Shown: one piece after another, positions 58,560 through 64,000 of the stretch
Numbering within the stretch: position 1 is the stretch's first letter
Layout of the letters: the number at the start of each line of letters is the position of its first letter
Assembly: GCA_032209605.1 (NCBI GenBank)
Contig: JASFXZ010000043.1
Coordinates: 1,164,819-1,228,818, forward strand
DNA length: 64,000 nucleotides
Reading direction: 5' to 3'
Origin: Mactromeris polynyma
Taxonomy: Eukaryota > Mollusca > Bivalvia > Venerida > Mactridae
Notes under the pieces: model-generated
What the model was told of the DNA's origin: nothing
Database searches by the model: none
Seen by the model: the letters and a program-made list of their open reading frames with translations, nothing else
Made by a program: the position numbers and the translations under genes

Positions 58560-58669
58560 GCACCTACAATCAAAGATCTGATTACATTTGGTATCGACAT
58601 AGCTGAGGGAATGACATACTTATCTGACCTTAAGTTTGTACACAGAGATTTAGCCTGCAGGAATTGTAT
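58560..58669 (+). CDS. MET-like receptor, coding exon 16: catalytic loop
   Basis: Acceptor TATTGCAG. Encodes [20 protein letters not shown] then [16 protein letters not shown] and M (residues 1156-1192). HRD with the catalytic Asp near 1185; the usual HRDLAARN reads HRDLACRN. Donor TAT|GTAAGT at 58670, phase 2, is the founding copy of the following array. Confidence 0.95.
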
Positions 58670-59435
58670 GTAAGTATGTGAAGCCATGGGCATATTTGAC
58701 CCATGTAATTGTATGTAAGTACTTGAAGCCATGGGCATATTTGACTCATGTGATTGTATGTAAGTACTTGAAGCCATGGGCATATTTGACTCATGTGATT
58801 GTATGTAAGTACTTTAAGCCATGGGCATATTTGACCCGTGTGATTGTATGTAAGTACTTGAAGCCATGGGCATATTTGACCCATGTGATTGTATGTAAGT
58901 ACTTGAAGCCATGGGCATATTTGACCCTTGTGATTGTATGTAAGTTCTTCAAGCCATGGGCATATTTGACCCATGTGATTGTATGTAAGTACTTGAAGCC
59001 ATGGGCATATTTGACCCGTGTGATTGTATGTAAGTACTTGAAGCCATGGGCATATTTGACCCATGTGATTGTATGTAAGTACTTGAAGCCATGGGCATAT
59101 TTGACCCTTGTGATTGTATGTTAGTTCTTCAAGCCATGGGCATATTTGACCCGTGTGATTGTATGTAAGTACTTGAAGCCATGGGCATATTTGACCCATG
59201 TGATTGTAGGTAAGTACTTGAAGCCATGGGCATATTTGACCCATGTGATTGTATGTAAGTACTTGAAGCCATGGGCATATTTGACCCATGTGATTGTATG
59301 TAAGTACTTGAAGCCATGGGCATATTTGACCCATGTGATTGTATGTAAGTACTTGAAACCATGGGCATATTTGACCCATGTGATTGTATGTAAGTACTTG
59401 AAGCCATGGGCATATTTGACCCATGTGATTGTAAG
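58661..59435. repeat. 45-bp minisatellite, about 17 copies, of the exon 16/intron 5' splice site
   Basis: The unit is ATTGTATGTAAGTACTTGAA, GCCATGGGCATATTTGACCC and ATGTG. Its first part equals the last bases of exon 16 plus its donor (GAATTGTATGTAAGTATGTG), so the true exon end is copy zero. Each copy keeps TGTATGTAAGT. Open frames on both strands are artefacts of the 45-bp length. Confidence 0.96.
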
Positions 59436-59891
59436 GATTTGCTCCAAATGTGAAGCATCATAATCATGTACATGACTGGAATACAGTTGAAAAACAGTGT
59501 AAAACTTCCACACAGCTGCTGTGTGGGAGAAATTCATCATATTCCAGTGTTGTTTTCATTACTTTTTTACTGCAGTTGACTATGAATAGTCCTTGTATTT
59601 GATTGTTCATGCTATAGATATAACGGGAGTCACTATTTCTTGAAGTTACAGGAAGATCACCAATATTAGGTGGGATTCTTTGGGATATTCCATTAATTAT
59701 GATCATTCATACAAGAAAAGTAGCCGGGTGATGATGCTTAAGATACTGGGTAATTTTACCACTCACAGCTCAACACCCCTGGTATTAGCATATTGAACAA
59801 TTACTCAGAATTTTATGAACAACTGTAGTTGATCAGAGATTTCGCTTTTTATCAATTAGCTTATTAGTCCATTTTGTTGCATTTTCTATAG
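59436..59891 (+). other. remainder of intron 16 of the MET-like gene
   Basis: Intron 16 runs 58670-59891, phase 2. After the array it is AT-rich with nothing recognised, up to TTTTCTATAG. Confidence 0.75.
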
Positions 59892-60054
59892 GTTGAATGA
59901 AGATTTTCGTGTGAAGGTTGCGGATTTTGGGTTGTCTAGAGATATATATGAGAAAGATTACTATGCATCTGAGAGCAAGAAAACAATGTTACCAGTAAAA
60001 TGGATGGCCTTGGAATGTTTAGAGAAAGGCAAATACTCATCCAAATCAGATGTG
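59892..60054 (+). CDS. MET-like receptor, coding exon 17: activation loop
   Basis: Encodes [40 protein letters not shown] and [14 protein letters not shown] (residues 1193-1246). DFG Asp near 1203; twin tyrosines YY near 1215-1216 correspond to the autophosphorylation pair of vertebrate [12 protein letters not shown] is the P+1 loop of receptor tyrosine kinases. Donor GTG|GTGGGT, phase 0; SDV then joins WSFG of exon 18. Confidence 0.96.
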
Positions 60055-60079
60055 GTGGGTACATTGAAATCATTATTTA

Positions 60080-60264
60080 TACAGTTTGGTCTGGTTTATT
60101 CGACAACCGTCTGTCCGGATACTTGGTATCTTTTGAAATGAATATCAGGTGCCAATGTATCTTCTTTGGCACATCAAATTGAAATGGGCTATTATTCGAA
60201 ACTATGTATTATTCAAATTGAAATTTCAGTCTGATGAATTCGAATGAACAAGATCTGACTGTTT
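60080..60264 (+). mobile_element. TIR element family P2
   Basis: TACAGTTTGGTCTGGTTTAT at the left, TGAATATCAGGTGCCAATGT and GAAATGGGCTATTATTCGAA inside, GAACAAGATCTGACTGTTT at the right. Full length. Confidence 0.88.
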
Positions 60265-60374
60265 GCCCTAGAAGGGAGGCGTACTGTAATTGTACTGGTT
60301 GTCAGTTCATTAGTTAGTTTGGCAGTCAATATTCAACAAAGGTCTGTACAGCTGTACCACAACAAAATGTGTAA

Positions 60375-61056
60375 TACAGTATTCCTTCCCGGAACAACAC
60401 CTCTCTCGAGCAACTCCCTCCTTTCAGCGACATTTAAGATTCCTCCCATGCAGTTTTAATGTAAACCCTCCATGGAACAACAACTCTCTACAACGACAAA
60501 CAGCACCCGAAACTGCGTACAGACACTGAAAACTAGCTCCCTTGACCGGTTACGGTCGATTTTTTTGAATGATAGATTGAATGAAATTTAGCAATAAAGT
60601 GTTATAAACATGCACCAGTTATGTGTGAATGGCATATATTAACTGAGAGGCACACAATGTGTTATTATTCACACCTCTATTATGACATGATTAACAACTA
60701 TAGTTGGCTCTACTTACTTGTTTGTTCTTATGTCAGTCTTTTACGGCCGGTTCAATAACTTTGGTCACTTTTAATTTTGACTGAATTATTTGAAAACAAA
60801 TAGTAGTAAATGTGTTATTAAAAGTCAGACATGCAATTTTTTGTCTCATTTTTACTTTTCATGATTTAATAATAATATCTGGGCAGGCATCATTAATCAG
60901 TGAATACATTTATATGACATAAATATCAAATGATACGTTGTATGAATATATGTACAGATCTAAGAACTAAAGCATACTTATTATGCAATGGTCAGTTAGA
61001 GATCCGTTCCCTCTCTACAACAAACGCTGTATCCGTAACAGAGAGGGAACACTGTA
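60375..61056. mobile_element. TIR element family P5, source of the adjacent array
   Basis: Left TACAGTATTCCTTCCCGGAA then CAACACCTCTCTCGAGCAAC; the right terminus CAGAGAGGGAACACTGTA (inverse TACAGTGTTCCCTCTCTG) follows CGTTCCCTCTCTACAACAAA. The inverted match is imperfect, but both ends begin TACAGT.TTCC. No transposase frame. Confidence 0.65.
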
Positions 61057-62540
61057 CCATCAAGGTTACAAGCAACGTAACAGAGAGGGAACACTGTACC
61101 ATCAAGGTTACAAGCAACGTAACAGAGAGGGAACACTGTACCATCAAGGTTACAAGCAACGTAACAGAGAGGGAACACTGTACCATCAAGGTTACAAGCA
61201 ACGTAACAGAGAGGGAACACTGTACCATCAAGGTTACAAGCAACGTAACAGAGAGGGAACACTGTACCATCAAGGTTACAAGCAACGTAACAGAGAGCTA
61301 ACACTGTACCATCAAGGTTACAAGCAACGTAACAGAGAGGGAACACTGTACCATCAAGGTTACAAGCAACGTAACAGAGAGGGAACACTGTACCATCAAG
61401 GTTACAAGCAACGTAACAGAGAGGGAACACTGTACCATCAAGGTTACAAGCAACGTAACAGAGAGGGAACACTGTACCATCAAGGTTACAAGCAATGTAA
61501 CAGAGAGGGAACACTGTACCATCAAGGTTACAAGCAACGTAACAGAGAGGGAACACTGTACCATCAAGGTTACAAGCAACGTAACAGAGAGGGAACACTG
61601 TACCATCAAGGTTACAAGCAACGTAACAGAGAGGGAACACTGTACCATCAAGGTTACAAGCAACGTAACAGAGAGGGAACACTGTACCATCAAGGTTACA
61701 AGCAACGTAACAGAGAGGGAAAACTGTACCATCAAGGTTACAAGCAACGTAACAGAGAGGGAACACTGTACCACCAAGGTTACAAGCAACGTAACAGAGA
61801 GGGAACACTGTACCATCAAGGTTACAAGCAACGTAACAGAGAGGGAACACTACCATCAAGGTTACAAGCAACGTAACAGAGAGGGAACACTGTACCATCA
61901 AGGTTACAAGCAACGTAACAGAGAGGGAACACTGTACCATCAAGGTTACAAGCAACGTAACAGAGAGGGAACACTGTACCATCAAGGTTACAAGCAACGT
62001 AACAGAGAGGGAACACTGTACCATCAAGGTTACAAGCAACGTAACAGAGAGGGAACACTGTACCATCAAGGTTACAAGCAACGTAACAGAGAGGGAACAC
62101 TGTACCATCAAGGTTACAAGCAACGTAACAGAGAGGGAACACTGTACCATCAATGTTACAAGCAACGTAACAGAGAGGGAACACTACCATCAAGGTTACA
62201 AGCAACGTAACAGAGAGGGAACACTGTACCATCAAGGTTACAAGCAACGTAACAGAGAGGGAACACTGTACCATCAATGTTACAAGCAACGTAACAGAGA
62301 GGGAACACTGTACCATCAATGTTACAAGCAACGTAACAGAGAGGGAACACTGTACCATCAATGTTACAAGCAACGTAACAGAGAGGGAACACTGTACCAT
62401 CAATGTTACAAGCAACGTAACAGAGAGGGAATACTGTACCATCAAGGTTACAAGCAACGTAACAGAGAGGGAACAATGTACCATCAAGGTTACAAGCAAC
62501 GTAACAGAGAGGGAACACTGTACCATCAAGGTTACAAGCA
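61028..62540. repeat. 42-bp minisatellite, about 36 copies, built on a TIR element end
   Basis: The unit is AACAGAGAGGGAACACTGTA followed by CCATCAAGGTTACAAGCAAC and GT. Its first 20 bases are the right terminus of the P5 element. Variants: AATGTTACAAG in 62150-62410, and two copies lacking a GTA (61849, 62182). The 42-bp length yields long artefact frames on both strands. Confidence 0.96.
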
Positions 62541-62811
62541 AGGGTGCTCCATTTGGATGAAGTTGAACCCCTTATCGTACTGTGACCTATCTTGCTAAAA
62601 GATATGTTTTTTCTTTGCTTGCCTGCTTGATAGAAGATTGAATGAAACAAAGTATAATTTGAACCATAAATCTTCTGTACATGTATGCACCCACAATATC
62701 TATTAACTTCAATTCAAACTTAAATATATTTATCTCTAAAACCATTGAATCAAGTGTATTACAATAATGTTACAAATAATGTTATATTTTAATGCTTGTA
62801 CATTCTTTCAG

Positions 62812-62948
62812 TGGTCTTTTGGCATTGTGTTGTGGGAATTGATGACAAGGGGAGTTAATCCATACCCTGAGGTTGATAACTGGGACATTGTGCGCTACCT
62901 TAAACATGGACGAAGGATGCCACAGCCTCAGTATTGTCCGGATGTGTT
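62812..62948 (+). CDS. MET-like receptor, coding exon 18: kinase helix F/G region
   Basis: Acceptor TTCTTTCAG. Encodes [40 protein letters not shown] and YCPDV (residues 1247-1291). [16 protein letters not shown] is the kinase subdomain IX signature; G.R...P.YCPD is MET-like. Phase 2 donor TT|GTAAGT. Confidence 0.95.
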
Positions 62949-63612
62949 GTAAGTTGTGCAATTCATTGCTTGGTGAATGTTTTTATTACAAAAATCCAAA
63001 TTTGCATAATTTGATATATATTGCGAGCATTTATTTGTGAACCGGATAGGGTTTGAACTCTATGTTCATGTTCAATATATTAAAAAGAAGTAATGGTGTG
63101 GAATGAATTGTATTTGATGGTTTGAAAGTATAATATAGCGTTCAGAGAGACCAACATATTGTCCTGCAGCTTTCATACCAGACCAGAATTTCTGACATTT
63201 ACCCTGGTCCTGGAAAACACTGTCTTACATTCCCCGTGTAGGATGAGTTTCGTGCTGATGACGTCACATACGATGATGTCACATAACATCTATTGATAAC
63301 TTGAATGGCTTTATCAATTCATACATTACTATAACAAAAAAGTCTCTAAAACATATTCTTATACTTTATTTCTTAAAATAGATATGCAAGAAAAAGAATC
63401 TATCACCAGCTTCTTTGAGGATGGAAATATCTGGCTTTTGGGTAACTGTTTATGCCATAAGTTGGCAGAGCCTCGTTCCTGCCAGTAACCCTAGAGCTGA
63501 ATCCATGTTACTCGAAGCCAGTGAAAGATTCTTATAAACTACACAATCATATACACTTACAGAGCTTATTTTTCTGTGCCTCTCATTGTATAAAGTTTAT
63601 TTTGTTTTTCAG
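62949..63612 (+). other. intron 18 of the MET-like gene
   Basis: Phase 2, 664 bp, AT-rich. GATGACGTCACATACGATGA then TGTCACATAAC at 63256-63288 is a short near-repeat that includes a perfect TGACGTCA. I see no array or TIR element. Confidence 0.7.
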
Positions 63613-63782
63613 GTATACTATAATGAGAAAGTGTTGGCATCCTAATACTAAACTTCGACCAGAATTCTCTCAGCTAGCACATGAGATAAAAGAAATGATT
63701 TCTCTGTTAGAACAAGCAATGAAACAAGGGGAACATACAGCTGACATACAGTCAACTTATGTGAATATGGACAACTGTACAG
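63613..63782 (+). CDS. MET-like receptor, coding exon 19: end of kinase and docking tail
   Basis: Acceptor TTTTTCAG. Encodes LYTIMRKCWHPNTKLRPEFS, QLAHEIKEMISLLEQAMKQG and EHTADIQSTYVNMDNCT (residues 1292-1348). CWHP....RP.FS.L closes the kinase. GEHTADIQSTYVNM lines up with the GEHYVHVNATYVNV docking site of vertebrate MET, with Thr at the first tyrosine. YVNM fits both Grb2 (YxN) and PI3K (YxxM) SH2 consensus. Donor CAG|GTATGC, phase 1; the remaining codons are off the right edge. Confidence 0.93.
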
Positions 63783-64000
63783 GTATGCTAGTTCACTGCG
63801 TAGGTACAGTCAGTTGAATTCATTGGGTCCGACATTGTATTTCACATAATACATGGCTTAGAATAGCCTATTTCAATTCAACATGCTTAAAAGATACATT
63901 GGGACCTGATATTTGTTTCGGATGATACCAAGTTTTTGGATAGAAGGTTGTCGATAAATGATGTCCGACTGTATGTGCATATTGGTACAGAAGATACAGT
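63783..64000 (+). other. start of intron 19 of the MET-like gene
   Basis: Phase 1 intron cut by the window edge; almost all of it is the P2 element beginning 22 bases after the donor. Confidence 0.8.
63805..63973 (-). mobile_element. TIR element family P2, inverse orientation
   Basis: TACAGTCAGTTGAATTCATT then GGGTCCGACATTGTATTTCA at the left; AGAAGGTTGTCGATAAATGA then TGTCCGACTGTA at the right. Near full length. Confidence 0.88.

Larger units (their letters stand above)
60055..62811 (+). other. intron 17 of the MET-like gene
   Basis: Phase 0, 2.8 kb. A P2 element lies 25 bases after the donor, then a P5 TIR element (60375-61056) whose end starts the 42-bp array (61028-62540). 62541-62811 is AT-rich. 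Confidence 0.85.
20655..63782 (+). other. MET/RON-family receptor tyrosine kinase gene (span seen in window)
   Basis: Nineteen coding exons with GT/AG borders and compatible phases encode about 1,348 residues, compared with about 1,390 for vertebrate MET. Order: signal peptide; Sema about 20-490; PSI about 490-544; IPT1-4 about 545-945; transmembrane helix about 953-976; juxtamembrane to about 1060; kinase about 1061-1320; docking tail. Sema-PSI-IPT-TM-TK is unique to the MET/RON family (plexins share the outside but lack a kinase). In vertebrates the ligands are HGF and MSP; whether this receptor has such a ligand is unknown. I give no symbol because MET versus RON orthology cannot be decided here. 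The stop codon lies beyond 64000. Confidence 0.95.

Noticed and set aside
60996..62165. Long frames (up to 389 codons) over the 42-bp array
   Set aside because: Same artefact: unit length divisible by three, open on both strands, inside a kinase-gene intron.
63256..63288. CRE-like promoter site (TGACGTCA)
   Set aside because: A single 8-bp match deep in intron 18 with no other promoter feature; chance is sufficient.

Overview
This is AT-rich animal nuclear DNA. It has long introns with GT/AG boundaries and a receptor tyrosine kinase of the MET/RON family. About 30 percent of the window (roughly 19 kb by my own addition of array spans) is tandem arrays, and many short terminal-inverted-repeat (TIR) elements are scattered through it. 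The style of the interspersed repeats (hairpin heads of C-run/G-run followed by GTCCGTCC-like text, ending in CTAGTT) together with a carboxylesterase and an SLC37-like transporter suggests a mollusc, probably a bivalve. The taxon is an inference that I could not check.

Layout. (1) 1-3378, plus strand: the last two coding exons of an SLC37-type sugar-phosphate transporter; the gene begins off the left edge. (2) 3379-12511: intergenic, with hairpin-headed repeats, one TIR element and a 5.4 kb two-part minisatellite. (3) 12512-15728, minus strand: a carboxylesterase/cholinesterase-like gene, convergent with the transporter. It carries at least four frame changes and has lost its catalytic His, so I call it a pseudogene or a badly damaged copy. 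(4) 15729-20654: intergenic, with a 50-bp array about 0.4 kb before the next gene. (5) 20655-63782, plus strand: a MET-like receptor with 19 coding exons resolved to the base and consistent in phase. It gives about 1,348 residues in the order signal peptide, Sema, PSI, four IPT/TIG domains, one membrane helix, juxtamembrane region, tyrosine kinase, and a single-tyrosine docking tail. The final few dozen codons lie off the right edge.

The three genes do not form a pathway. The interest lies in how the MET introns are built. Minisatellites begin or end at splice sites; one is an array of the exon's own 5' splice site. TIR elements with TA-type ends sit within 15-45 bases downstream of seven 5' splice sites. 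Two arrays have repeat units that straddle the end of a TIR element, as if the element end seeded the array. The very long open frames in the arrays are artefacts of unit lengths divisible by three, and I have not annotated them as genes.
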